A stretch of DNA of 64,000 bases from the NCBI GenBank assembly GCA_949592205.1, contig CATIUR010000003.1:156368759-156432758 (forward strand). Reading direction: 5' to 3'. This stretch comes from Helichrysum umbraculigerum. Its lineage: Eukaryota; Streptophyta; Magnoliopsida; Asterales; Asteraceae. The position numbers and the translations under genes were made by a program. This document shows, piece after piece, positions 10,736-22,900 of this stretch (its first letter is position 1; each line of letters opens with the position of its first letter). Below the pieces are notes generated by a model, which worked only from the letters and a program-made list of their open reading frames with translations, made no database searches and was not told where the DNA came from.

Positions 10736-11012
10736 CTATAAAGTTAAAACCAGATAAAAATTTTGAGACGGATAAAGTAGTAAAAAGAGAAAAAAACAAG
10801 TCGAATGGATGAAATCCCCAAACTAATCCAATCAGGTTGGAAAGACAACAGGAGCCATAAGCCGCTCAATTAGTCAAGACTCGAGGATTGCCGTACCCTA
10901 CATCCAATACATCATACATACATAACATAGTGTTTGGTTATTCCCTTCCTTCTATCGACTCCACTTCCTTTTTCTCACTCTTCTCCCAATCCAAAATCTC
11001 ATCATCATCATC
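10736..11012 (+). promoter_or_regulatory. AKR2 upstream region and 5' UTR
   Basis: A pyrimidine-rich stretch (TTCCCTTCCTTC ... CTTTTTCTCACTCTTCTCCC, about 10938-11000) leads into a run of ATC triplets right before the start codon. That is usual for a plant 5' UTR. No clear TATA box was found. Confidence 0.45.
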
Positions 11013-14000
11013 ATGTCACAGGTAAAATTCATTTTTTTTTTTTTTTTATCAATTATTAATCCAATTTATTAACTCCACTTATATTCGTTTAATTATCACT
11101 GTTCAATTCGATGTATAATCTGTTAATATTATCTCAAATCATAATCAATTTTAATTGCGTTTTTGGTTTTTTAGGTGAACGAGAAGGTTTCGGAGGTCAA
11201 GGCCACTACCACCACCGGTGTGTTTTCTAATTTATTTATTTTTATTATTATTATGTGAATAAATTAATTGGTGATTTTGTTAAGTGACACAGTCTATATA
11301 TATTTACATATACAATTGCTACAAGGTTTTATGTTTATACATGTATGTATACAATCAGATATTGCTAGGATAATATATTAATATTAAGTAACTACTCCGT
11401 ATTATATTATGTGAGCCAGTTTTTGTCACTTTTAATCTTGTGATCAAGGGTTAATGCAATTATGCGGTCATCCACTATTAGAAAAATCCACTTTGATTAG
11501 TTACTACTATTTCAAAGAAGGTCTTGGAACTTGTAATTATCTTTAAAAGGGTAACTAAATAATAAAACAAAAAAAGTTTTTATGGTTATGTTATCAATGA
11601 TTAATGTTGAGATGTTTTATTGAAGCATACTATGACCATATAATGTATTAACACTTTAAATAAGCAAGGTAAGAAGCTTTTATGGTAATGTTGAGAAATT
11701 GTGTAGTTTATGATACTTTTCGATCATAAACTCCAGTATAATAGATTACTGTCGTGTTTTTTATTTGGAAAATCCTTACACGTATGCATAATTTATTTTT
11801 TAGAAGAAACGAATGATTCGGCTGTGAAGAAAACTTCATCTGAATCTAGCTCTGCGGATGTCCCATCGGGAACAACACCTGCCATACCAACTATGCCAGA
11901 AGCTGGATTTCCTGGGAATCCTTTTGACTTTTCATCCATGGCTGGTTTACTTAATGTATTGTACCTCCCCTTTCCTTGCTAAACATACATAACTATCTAC
12001 ATGCATGCCACTCATTGCCACTGGAGAACATACACATGCATACTATTTTATCCGTTAAATCATTTTGTGTGGGAGAAGTTGGTCTCTAGCAGTTTAACAC
12101 GGATAATTCTTTTATACATGTCGAAACGGGTGGCGTTGGGCTAAACATTACTTCTCCAAAATTATATATATATTTTTAATTAAATAATCAGAGTGTCAGA
12201 TATGATAACCAAAGTTGTAGCATTTCAATAGTATTTTAGTATATGACTAAAATAATTTAGGAGGTTTTATGCATATGATGTACCCTTTGGGCGACTTTCT
12301 ATCCGTTTGACCTGTTTTATATTTGGCTAATGTTTCTTTTGACTGTACCCGTCTGGCCCCCATATAAATAAAAGGTAACTCATGTTGGCTCATTTATAAG
12401 CTAATGGGTCGAATATGCTACCTTTATCTATAATATATACATGTCTTGTTTTTTTACTACAGTGGCAGCTCTTGGTACCACAATCTTTAATTCTTGATAC
12501 TTGCAGGACCCAAGTGTAAAGGAATTAGCTGAACAAATTGCAAAAGATCCATCATTTACCCAAATGGCAGAGCAACTTCAGAAGACCTTTCACGGTGCTG
12601 AAGCAGGTGCGGTGCCCCAGTTTGATACGCAACAATACTATTCCACCATGCAACAGGTTATGCAAAACCCTCAGTTCATGAACATGGCTGAACGCCTTGG
12701 TAGTGCCTTGATGCAGGTATCTTGTTAGTCGTTAGCCTAAGTTATTTCTATGCTGTTTCTCACATATTAGGCTATAAATCTGACTGCTAAATCATTTCAT
12801 GTGTTTATATATGGCAGGATCCATCAATGTCTCAGATGCTTGAGAGTTTATCTAATCCAGCTCAAAAAGATCAGCTTGAAGAGCGGATGGCACGCATCAA
12901 AGAGGATCCATCTTTAAAGCATATTCTAGAAGATATAGAAACCGGTGGTCCGACTGCCATGATGAGGTATAAGCTTGTGTATCACTGTTTATATGCATAT
13001 TTGCTCCAATTAGATCTGCATATGAAATGTATTTTTTGTGGTTGCTGTATCAATTTAAAATCCAACATGGTAAAGCCTTCTACTTTTATTTGTTTAATAG
13101 TGGAGTATCTCATCCCTCGAAGAGAAAAATGGAATGAAAGAAAACCATTAAGTGGAGTATATTATAGTGATTGTACTAATTCTATAGCTTGACAGGCCAT
13201 TTCTTTGGGGAAGAAAATGAAGGGGAAAAAAGGAGGCTGCAATAGGAAAAATTAATCCTTAGAAAGTCTGTATATGCATTTAAATTGTCTTCAAAAGTTT
13301 TTAATTATCACATTATTATTTATTTATTTATAAATGAATATGTAATATATAAATTGTTTGTTATGATATTAAATGCACAACATGCTAAGACTTCAGCTAT
13401 ACTTGGGCATCCTCTATCATTTTTCATGGCTAATTGTTCTTCCGTCCTGTAGATATGCTACTATGACTGATTAATAATAATGATCTCAACTTATATTTTT
13501 TGAAATGCAAATGTTCATCACATTTGGCATTTTATTTGCGTACTCTCATGTTTGACTAAAATATTAGGTACTGGAATGACAAAGATGTTCTACAAAAACT
13601 GGGTGAAGCAATGGGCCTCCCAGTCACAGGAGATCCTACTGCCTTTGCTGGGAATTCAGGAGCAGATGAAACTGAAGAAGAAGTAAACGAGGATGAGTCT
13701 ATTGTTCATCAAACTGCTAGTGTTGGTGATATAGAGGTACTCAAATCTTTAAACTGCTGGTTTTCTTTAAAATTTTGTTTAATCATCATACCAGGAGGTG
13801 ACATTTGACCCATTTGCGTATGTATGGGTCGATTACAGTAATGTTTAATAATTCTAATGCGTTAAACGAGTAAAATAATAATATAAAATGGTCAAGGGAA
13901 CAGGTTATATGGGTTGAAACTTTCCAAAGTGCAGTTATAATGCAAAGACTATTTTATTTGAAACTTAGATTACTGTTGATATAAACTAGTTTCTACAATC

Positions 14001-15289
14001 ATATTTGGCACATCGATTATCTTTTTTAGACATTTGTCAATGTATTTCACCTGCTAGCTGCTTGGTTGATTTTATTGTCAAAGGAATTGCTTCACGCTCC
14101 AGCCTTTCTAGTTTAATCTTGAAAAACAGTCTTAGAAATGTTTTCTGAATTTAATAGGGTTTAAAGAAGGCACTAGAGTCCGGTGCCGATAAAGATGAAG
14201 AAGATGCAGAGGGAAGGACAGCATTGCATTTTGCATGTGGATATGGGGAGGTAAGATTTAGTGTATTCAAATAAACTTCTTCGTATTTTTTCTTTGTAGC
14301 TGTGTGATTCAGCATTGTTTTGGCTAACATAAGAATGTTTAAAAAAAATTCAGTTCTATTTGCGCCTATATTCAAAATCCACTCATATACACTGTCAATA
14401 TGAATAAAGATTATATGAGTGGCTTGTCCCGTAATTTTTTGTTAATGGCCACCTTATCTGATTAGCATTGCGGTACACATGTCATAATCTGGAAACTCGT
14501 TCACATAAATTATTTGCTGTACCAATTATGTAGAGAAAAGCTTCTCTTTCTTGTGTTGGTTCTTCGTATTTTGTTTTCACGAGCAAACGAGTGTTTTTCT
14601 ATTTAGGTGAAATGTGCTCAAGTTCTCCTTGAGGCAGGAGCCAAGGTTGATGCTCTAGATAAGAACAAGAACACAGCCCTGCATTATGCTGCTGGTTATG
14701 GTAGGAAAGAATGTGTTGCGCTTTTGCTCGATAATGGTGCTGCCGTGTAAGCTTTTGAACCATCTTCTCACACATTTCCCCCTAGATACGTTTCTCGATT
14801 CTACAATGTTCACATCTAGAGCATGACTGTCACAACTAGTGGTGGTAATATAGGCGGGTGCCGGGTGGTAATGTGTTGGAATTGGATAACTATTTGTTAC
14901 AGGTTGAATGGGTTGGGTTGGCCCAAAGCCCCAAACCACTCATATCCGAAAATACAATTCTGTTAAATGATTGGGGATTACAAAAGACAGAAAAAGACTT
15001 ACGACGACTTCGAACAGTTTGACCCGCTAGGCTCCCTTAAACTGATTTATTTTAAGATTCTTTCTTTTTCGATTTGACCTGCTTGAGATAAAACCCTACC
15101 CGAGTTGACCCATTCACAAGCAAATGGGTCAAAATTGCTACCTAGGTGAATATATTAATGTCATGTACTGAATGCTTTGTTCTCTGCAGAACACTACAAA
15201 ACATGGACGGGAAAACACCTATCGATGTTGCAAAACTGAATAACCAGAGTGATGTACTGAAGCTGCTGGAGAAGGATGCTTTCCTCTAA
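11013..15289 (+). CDS. AKR2: AKR2, ankyrin-repeat chaperone for chloroplast outer-envelope proteins
   Basis: Coding exons, all with GT-AG borders and consistent phase: 11013-11021, 11175-11217, 11804-11955, 12507-12716, 12818-12966, 13568-13736, 14158-14250, 14607-14746 and 15190-15289. They give 354 residues, close to the usual length of about 340. Domains: an acidic, Ser/Pro-rich N-terminus (residues 1-67); STI1-like helical repeats marked by [17 protein letters not shown] and [14 protein letters not shown] (about 69-205); an acidic linker ([12 protein letters not shown]); and C-terminal ankyrin repeats (about 230-350) with canonical [25 protein letters not shown] and [10 protein letters not shown]. 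In Arabidopsis, AKR2A/B is a cytosolic factor that binds tail- and signal-anchored outer-envelope proteins and guides them to the chloroplast; that role is known for the family and inferred here. The first coding exon is only three codons (ATG TCA CAG). No disruption was seen. Confidence 0.93.
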
Positions 15290-16254
15290 GGTTGAGGTGG
15301 CTGTTGGTTAGTGTAATGTTTGCGTTAAGAGGAATTTGGTTTGGTTCCCCATCCCAAATTAAGTTATATTTTGTGGTATTTTTTCAGTCAAATTACATGT
15401 TTGACCCCTTCAAGCGTTTGTTAATTAATTATTATAGAGTATGATTATGACAACTCAGTTAAATTATATTTCCGTACCAGCTTTTGTCTACTGCATTTCC
15501 ACCTAATACTCGCTTGTTTTCCTTCTGTTACGTGTCTATCGAATTATGCTGGACCTATAGAATACGACTTAAAATTCATAAGCATTGTTGGTCTTATACT
15601 TTTCAAAACATCAAGAAAACGATACACTCGTGACCCGACAAGAACGGGTTTAAGAGAACTCGAACAACCCCAAAGAAAAAACGAAGCGTTCGAAGTTGCA
15701 GACGCTGCCAGTAGGAACAAATTGTGCCCCAAGTCCGAAGTTGTCCATTGTAGTCATCCACGTTGTAACGGTGGTTTTCTCTCTTTGATATCAAGAGAAG
15801 CGTTGGCTATATGGCATCGTCCAAATCTTGTATTCGATTTGTAACAAGTTAGTCTTACATCTTTAGGGGTCATTTATCAATCACAATTTATTTTTTCTCA
15901 ACATCTCTTCAGTCTTCATTAAAGTCGTATACACGACATGTTTAGTAAACAAAAAATTAGGTACACAAATTATAGCATGAGCACTACATCTGACATCGTG
16001 GGCTTAAAAATTGGGCCAAGGCTTTGTTCTCTTCCTATGAATTGGTCCAAGGTTTTTCATACTACAACTACCAAATCAAAACACACAACTATACATACAT
16101 TTATGGTGTTGGCATATTTATGTATGTGTGTGTGTGTTTTTGTTTGTTGGATTTCTTAATTATTACACATTACATGTTATACTATAAAACATTTATTACT
16201 ATTATTATATTTAAAAAAAATTCTATCTTTACAATTTAGAATGAATATATATCT
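15290..16254. other. AKR2 3' UTR and intergenic DNA
   Basis: The first few hundred bases after the stop are T-rich and probably hold the AKR2 3' UTR, though no precise poly(A) site is claimed. The rest has no supported gene. Confidence 0.5.
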
Positions 16255-16257
16255 TAG

Positions 16258-16513
16258 AAGTTTTTGGCACAAATGATTTTTGGGGATTATAGGGGATTGA
16301 GATTCTAATTTTGATAATCTCAATCCCCTAAAAGTGAGAAGCCTTGTTTGGTAACAAAATGTAGGTAGGGATTCTTGAATAAATAATCCCCTAGAATCCC
16401 CTAAACAAGAAGCCATTCAACTTAGATTCTAAAAGAATCCCCATCCACTATAATCCCCAACTACTAGAATCTACATCTCCATCTCCATCTAGTTTGTTGC
16501 CAAACACACCCTT
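16258..16513. mobile_element. MITE with TTTGGCA/TGCCAAA ends
   Basis: The left end reads AGTTTTTGGCACAAATG and the right end TTGTTGCCAAACACACCC, giving an imperfect terminal inverted repeat. Inside, GGGGATTATAGGGGATTGAG and TCTCAATCCCCTAAAA form further inverted pairs. The ends are approximate. Confidence 0.5.
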
Positions 16514-17046
16514 AGTGTTTGTTTGTATAAAATTTAAATATTTAATCCGAAAAATAAAGCAATAAATACATACATCTTATCATTAAGACATCATTGGTCT
16601 CTCCATGTCGTGGGCCCAGTGCTCGATGTTGTCTTTCCTATGTACACGGGGCCCACTTCTCCTGGAAGTAGTTGGCTGCTGTCATCCCCACCCAACCTAC
16701 ATTTATTCCCCTCCTTACGTGGCCGCTTCACATCCGCAAGATCACACCTACCATTTTTGGCCGTCAGATTGTTTAGTTAATGAGATAAGCGCGTGGTTTA
16801 TTGTTGAAACAAACTGCGTGGCATTTAAGTAGTCGGGGTATTTGGTTATTATTCGGGCTATAAATACGGGCGGGCGTCATCCCCGGATCCTCCGCTTCCG
16901 CTGACATACCCGAAATTACCGGCTTACCCCTTGCCAAAACATTCCTTCTTTGGTCAAAGTTTCATTTTTTATAGGATTTTTTTTCCTATGATAGTCTGAT
17001 TTATAAAATTATAATCGTACTAAAATGAAAAAAAATTAAACAAATA
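16514..17046. other. Intergenic DNA, no gene recognised
   Basis: A GC-richer patch (16600-16930) includes GTGGGCCCAG-type boxes and a TATA-like GGGCTATAAATACGGG near 16856. No coding sequence follows, so this may be a relic promoter. Nothing more can be supported. Confidence 0.4.
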
Positions 17047-17432
17047 CTACATCCATCCCATTTTTATTGTTCTCTTTTTACTTATTAAATATTTTCAACT
17101 TTGACCTTAAATATTTTTATTTATGTTACATAATACTTGATGCAAAATATATAAATGGATGGGTTTTTATTGTATTTTCATTGGCTAGTGATATTTCCAC
17201 CATGGATTTTGATAAATCCACCATAACTGTGCATTAAGTACTTGTATAGTACACACAAGTGATGCACAGTTATGGTGGATTTATCAAAATCCATGGTGGA
17301 AATATCAACACCCATTTTCATTGGGTATAATTTTCATTAAGTATTATATAACACAAATAAAACATCAAAGTCAAAATTGAAAAGAAAGACTTCGAAAGTC
17401 AAAACAAAATAATAAGAATGGGTCGGAGGGAG
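17047..17432. mobile_element. Stowaway-like MITE split by a second MITE
   Basis: The ends CTACATCCATCCCATTTT and AATGGGTCGGAGGGAG are bounded by TA dinucleotides (17045-17046 and 17433-17434). This matches the CTCCCTCCG-ended Tc1/mariner-type MITEs common in plants. The arms contain TTTTCAACTTTGACCTTAAA on one side and AAAGTCAAAATTGAAAAG on the other. Confidence 0.75.
17185..17313. mobile_element. 129-bp foldback MITE nested in the Stowaway element
   Basis: A long stem starts GATATTTCCACCATGGATTT at 17190 and has its complement ending at 17306, with about 44 paired bases per arm. It is flanked by the 11-bp repeat ATTTTCATTGG (17174-17184 and 17314-17324). The TSD length suggests a Mutator-type MITE. 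Confidence 0.85.
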
Positions 17433-17457
17433 TATATATCATAGTTGAAGTTTCGAG

Positions 17458-17707
17458 CAATGTTTTGAAAACCGTTTTTTAACTCGGACCGAAGAGGGGT
17501 CCGGTAGACCGCCGGCCCAAAACCCAAAAAAAAATTGAAAACCGATCAAAAACCTGTCCGGTTCCCATTTCAACCGGAGAAAACCGGAAAACCGGTTCGT
17601 TGACTAGTCAAACTATGCCCAAAACCGGTTTTCAAACGGCCGAAAATCCCAAAAAACCTGGTTCAACCGGTCGGACCGGGCCGGTCTAACCGATTTTCAA
17701 AACATTG
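17458..17707. mobile_element. 250-bp hAT MITE rich in ACCGGTT
   Basis: Inverted ends CAATGTTTTGAAAACCG and CGATTTTCAAAACATTG have an 8-bp duplication GTTTCGAG/GTTTTGAG (17450-17457 and 17708-17715, one mismatch). The interior is dominated by AACCGG and CCGGTT motifs. Confidence 0.8.
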
Positions 17708-17824
17708 GTTTTGAGTTAAGTTAATTAATCATCACAGTTTATATATGCAAACTCAGATATAATCGGGTCTACTAATATTAAGGTGTTACAATTAATAATC
17801 GTGTCGATCTACACAAAAATAATA

Positions 17825-18075
17825 CTCCATCAGTCCCAATTTTATTGTCCTCAAACAAAAAACACACAGTTTAAAAAAAACATAATCATCTCTCCTACTT
17901 TTTGGTAAGATGACAGTTTTACCCTTTACTTTTTACCTACTTTTTTGTCTTACATATATAAACTAGGGGTAAAAAAGAACTTTATTTCATTATTCTTATC
18001 TATTTATGGAAGTGGACAATAAAATTGGGACATCAATAAAAGGAACACCGGACTATAAATATGGGACGGAGTTAG
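17825..18075. mobile_element. Stowaway-like MITE
   Basis: It begins CTCCATCAGTCCCAATTTTA and ends ATGGGACGGAGTTAG between TA dinucleotides (17823-17824 and 18076-18077). Internal inverted motifs CCCAATTTTATTGTCC and GGACAATAAAATTGGG pair. Confidence 0.75.
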
Positions 18076-18908
18076 TATATGTAGAATTTACATAAGGTTT
18101 TACAATTAATAACCCTCTTAATATATATACATCTCAAAAAACACCGAAGGGATGTGATAAATTTTCCGTTTATTACATTAGTTGCTACGTATTTGTTCTT
18201 TTAACAATGTAGTTGAATGCATATACAACTTTCTGAATTCAAGTTGTAGCTAGTCGGTCATATATCTAAAAAACTAAAGTTTAATCAAACTAGAAATTTT
18301 CATATTGCAAATTGAGTGCCCAACATTTTCTTTTGAACACCAAGAAAATGAAGGATATGGTATAAATAAGTATGTGGTTGTGTTGTGCTGTTATTTTGAG
18401 ATAAAATGATTATTTGTTTCCATAATTGGTCTAATTATAGACACCATTAACTTACTCTACTTATCTCTAATCTCTAATACATATAAAGCATCTTATTATA
18501 TGCCTTAAAATTGTATTCAACTCTAAAAAATGACTATATTACCCTTACAGAATTACTAAGGCGATCAACTAATTAACTATATATATAAATCAATAAATAA
18601 ATGAATGACCAAATAAGAAAATCAAGGATGGTTTTAGGAAGATATGTAATTTGTATTAGTATGCATCGGTGGCAATCATGCCTATTGAAAGAAGCTCACA
18701 TAAGTCAAACGAAACTTGCTACGTTGAAACGTTTGCATATTGAAAGAACCCCGCTATTATGCGCTGGTATACTGCTAGTATTTAACTATTTGTGATGTTA
18801 AAAAAGGAATTTGCTAAATATAGTGTTAAATACTAGGGAGTACGATTAACACCGAATAATTTATGAGTGGTTGGAAAATAGCAGATATATTTGTATAGTT
18901 TTAGTTAT
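18076..18908. other. AT-rich intergenic DNA
   Basis: No coding or RNA feature is supported. A 64-codon open frame at 18601 has no recognisable content. Confidence 0.5.
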
Positions 18909-19040
18909 GGGTGATGATCCTAACACCACCGAAAATTATCCATACATCATTAAGTGTGTTTTACAGTGTTGTACTCTACAACACATTAAACATATTTAGT
19001 GGTGTACGGATAATTTTTGGTGATTTACGGATCACTCCCC
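18909..19040. mobile_element. 132-bp foldback MITE
   Basis: The left arm GGGTGATGATCCTAACACCA pairs with the right arm ending GTGATTTACGGATCACTCCCC. Inner motifs GAAAATTATCCATACA and GTACGGATAATTTTTGG also pair. No clean duplication was identified. Confidence 0.65.
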
Positions 19041-19112
19041 GTTAGTAATTTAACTAGAAGTGCTTGTTGACGGTTTGGTGATCATGTGCAATTCATAAAA
19101 GTTGATAGTAAT

Positions 19113-19465
19113 AAAACAAAATATATTAACAAAATAGATATTTTTATCTTAGCTTTCAAACCTAGCTACATAAAAGTTTAAACAACTTACGATTCATAGT
19201 TGTTTGATACGGAGTAATTGATATTATATGATAATAGTTGTTTTATTTTACTTGTCTAGATGTAAATAGACCCATAATTATAAGCAATGTTCAATGAATA
19301 TATATGTAAAAGATACTTATGTATTTAATTTATTTGATGTAAAACAAAATATATTAACAAAATAGATATTTTGATCTTAGATTTCAAACCTAGCAACATA
19401 AAAATCCGAACAACTTACTATTCATAGTTGTTTAGTAATTGATATTAGGTGATAATTGGATTAGC
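19113..19465. repeat. Direct duplication upstream of MIR166
   Basis: A block of about 120-130 bases beginning AAAACAAAATATATTAACAA occurs at about 19113-19245 and again at 19341-19465. The two copies are clearly alike with scattered changes; both contain TTCAAACCTAGC and ATTCATAGTTGTTT. The block ends about 230 bases upstream of the MIR166 TATA box. Confidence 0.85.
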
Positions 19466-19690
19466 GTTTCACTTGTAAACATAACCCTTGTAATGTAATG
19501 TCTATCGTAATCGTTAAAGAACGAGAATTCATATTTAATTTTTGTTAATTAAAGAAGTAAAATGGGGTAGAAAGTGAGTATCACGCCCCTTGAGAGTGCA
19601 AGTTGGAAAAACAATTAAACTTTATGTTATGATAAAGTTATAGGGTGTTACTCCAACCCTAGCTAACTCCTCTTATATATCATCACTTCA

Positions 19691-19703
19691 CTATATATAT
19701 ATG
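19691..19703 (+). promoter_or_regulatory. TATA box of the MIR166 transcript
   Basis: CTATATATATATG is followed after about 30 bases by a plausible start region, then by the miRNA hairpin about 100 bases further on. This is a usual arrangement for a plant pol II miRNA gene. Confidence 0.65.
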
Positions 19704-19802
19704 CGGCCTTAGGGTTTTCAGTATATCTCATCCAACATCATATCTCTCTTTCAGTTCTCTCTTTAAATCTGTCTTCATCAATACATGGAAGAATTAAGAG
19801 GC

Positions 19803-19927
19803 AATTAGTAGTTTGTGAGGGATGTTGGCTGGCTCGGTGCATTCACCTTTCTTTACAAATCTTAATTTGTATGAAAAGGGTGACGACATCGGACCAGGCT
19901 TCATTCCTTTCAAACTCTTTTGTAATT
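19803..19927 (+). ncRNA. MIR166: miR166 precursor hairpin
   Basis: The mature sequence on the 3' arm, positions 19889-19909, starts TCGGACCAGGCTTCATTCC and ends in TT, where the most common miR166 form ends CC. The star strand is at about 19818-19838 (GAGGGATGTTGGCTGGCTCG). The arms pair further out (AATTAGTAGTTTG with CAAACTCTTTTGTAATT) and toward the loop (TTCACCTTTCTTTACAAAT with ATTTGTATGAAAAGGGTGA), giving one stem-loop of about 125 bases with the miRNA on the 3' arm, as in all miR166/165 precursors. Known role: miR166 guides cleavage of class III HD-ZIP mRNAs (REVOLUTA, PHABULOSA type), setting leaf polarity, meristem and vascular patterning. Processing from this locus is inferred. Confidence 0.95.
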
Positions 19928-22900
19928 ATCGATTCGTATTCGTTTTTCGATCCATTATCATCTTTGTTCTGATATGCCATTAAGGTTGTTTGAAACCCTG
20001 AATCACAAGGTATCAATTATGATTAAAAAGTTTGCTACAAAATGGTTTGTGTTCTAATTTTGGTGTTGAATGATTTTGGTTTTTGTGTGAGAGATGAAGA
20101 AAGAGCTAGCTAGATGTGTTTTTTTTTTTTTGGTCAGTATTAGTTTGGATCTATTCAAATATATGAAATTAATTACAAGTATAGTGTTTTAGTTGTCATG
20201 GGGTACAGTTGCATTATGCATTAATGATTAAAGATCAGTACAATTGCATGATGCATGAAAACCCTAAATGATATAAAGGCCAAAGTAATCATTTTTCAAT
20301 CAACAACAAGTTTCTACTTCCACATATATATTTTTATACGGAGTATTAATATTAAATATTTTTAAATGTGGAGTCAATATTAGATTATTAGTTAACCATA
20401 TTTGTAAATACAATGTAACCTCAATCAATATTAATTGGTATTGTGATTAATTTAGAATAATAATTGTTCAATTTTCTTAATACCGATTTACGAGCAAGCA
20501 TGTCATGTAAGATGCATCGATTCTTCGTAATTCATCAAACAAATTGATTAGAGTTTGATTACTTTAGGGCTTTATTTTTTAAAATAATGTTTAAAAACAC
20601 TTTATTATCAAGCTTAATAATTAACCTAATAGATGTTTCCAGAATCTAAAATACCCTAGATAGATAGATACATATATAATACATACATTAATTGTATCAT
20701 TTAATTAATTAATGACCATTTGCAAAATAGCCTTTTTATTAGATCGATCTTTTTCACGAGGGAGACATAAGGAACTTGTGACAAACACTTGGGTTCAAGG
20801 ATAAAGGTTGCAAACATATGTTGACAATAAGCTACATGCCAATTTATTTGACTTTTTGACTCTAATTACTTTGTTTGTTGACATACAATATGGGTTAAGT
20901 TATTAATTATTTCAAATACCATTCTCAATTTTGGTCCCAATGTTTAGAATTTTGATACCTTTTTTTTTTTTTTTTTTTTATAATGAGATTATACACTTAT
21001 CTTTTAATAATTAATTAAATATAGAATTCTAAAGATGTGTAAATAAATAAATGAAAAATGTGCATCCGAATTGAGTAATAAGAATACATAACCATTGTAT
21101 GTATCCAAAGAAACCATCATATATAGGTGCGAAAAAAATCGTAAAAACATTATATCATATTGAAGAAGAAGACAAGTAGTTGATGTATTGGAACAATCAC
21201 GCTGAACTTGTTAGAATAGAGATTGAAATTATAAAACCGTACGTAGAACGACTGTGACAACAATAACAAGCTAGGAATTTTCAAATATAAATTAAACTTG
21301 ATGAGAGATATATAAATAGGTTGTAAAAGAAGTTAGAATGACGATGACATATCGCATGTGGATACTACATACAAGTCATAAGTTCAAGAACATTGACAAT
21401 GGAATTGTACATTTGCTTACCTTACTTTCAGAAAAGAAAAAAACAAGTCCGTATATACACGATGTTTATTTTGTTAATTTATTATTATTAAAATTATTAT
21501 TTTGTTAAATTAAACACATAGTAATGTGAGTGATATATTAAACACATAACAAATGTGAGTTTCTTCCCATCTTCTTCAACTACCATACAATACAAATACT
21601 GAAATACAAACAATTAATAAACTAAAACTCAAACTCTGAAAAACTACCATTATTAATTCATTAAAAATGAAAATTTAATTATATAGTATATATTTTTTTT
21701 AAAAAAAAGGGAAAAAAATAAAATACAAAAAATAAACAACATACCTACCTGGGCCTAATTATCCCTACATTACTCATTTTCCCACTGACTTGTACTGTTA
21801 ATTTACCCTTACTTATATTTCAACTCCCTACCTAGCTTGACCACCTTGATTTTTGGAATGCTTTAGAAGTTTGTGTTTTGGACATAAAATGCTTCTACCT
21901 CTTATTTATTACGTCCATGCCTCAATTCTTTCATGTTTTTATTTATATACTTAATACTTAATTTTTTATTTGCATAACATGATAAAATAGCTAACACTAC
22001 AATTACTATTATTTATATCGAACTCTTATTATCGTACCATATAACAACCTTGGGTATAAGAACGACCGTGTTTATCTTACCTCTCCATATTCCGCATATT
22101 ATATACATGCTTAATGCATTACTCCATGTTTATCAGACTCGATCTTCTTAGTTTGTTTTATTTTCTCCACCTTATCAAATTGGAAATTTTATCCAATTAA
22201 TTTGTGATATTTTTAAAAAGCATTTAATTTCTAAATCTAAATAATATATTGAATTGTAGTAAAAGAATGTGCAAGTACCATGCTTCCAGAAATAATAAAT
22301 AAAAACAAAAAATGTGATATCAATATGCCTTTTAATGGTAAGACATTGAAAGTGATACAGTAATCGTTTGAAACACCTTTTTGTTTTTGGGGCACCTTTT
22401 TCTGCTTAAACCAGCTAACACAAAGACACTTATTGAGCATTCATGAATCTCACACATAAGGACATCTATAAAGGGTAATTTTACCAAAGCTCGTTAAATT
22501 AAACCTATTATTTTATTTACAACTCGAATTCGAATAAAGGGTAATGCCCTGGTCGAAACATGTATTGATACTTACTTCTGGGCAGCGAACCGAATAGAGA
22601 GGTATAGATTTACAACAAGTCTGTATAAACTCAATTATTAGTTGGAAACCAGAAGGTATGTCATGCCTTCACTAATTGCCACTTATTGCAACATCTAAAA
22701 AGGCCACAATTATAGCAAGGTAGAACATTTCAGCACAAAATACTAGCATCTCATTTAGCAACATGTTAATGAGTTATTTATTTCTTAATTAACCCGTGTT
22801 AATTTAATCAGTACTTGGTTCTCACGACTCACTACGACAACCACCATCCACATTTCACTGCCCCTCGTTCCGCCATTTGTGTCCTTAATCTTCTAAGAGT

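Noticed and set aside
16856..16871. TATA-like promoter for a gene at 16.9 kb
   Set aside because: No coding region, hairpin or splice pattern follows within a kilobase.
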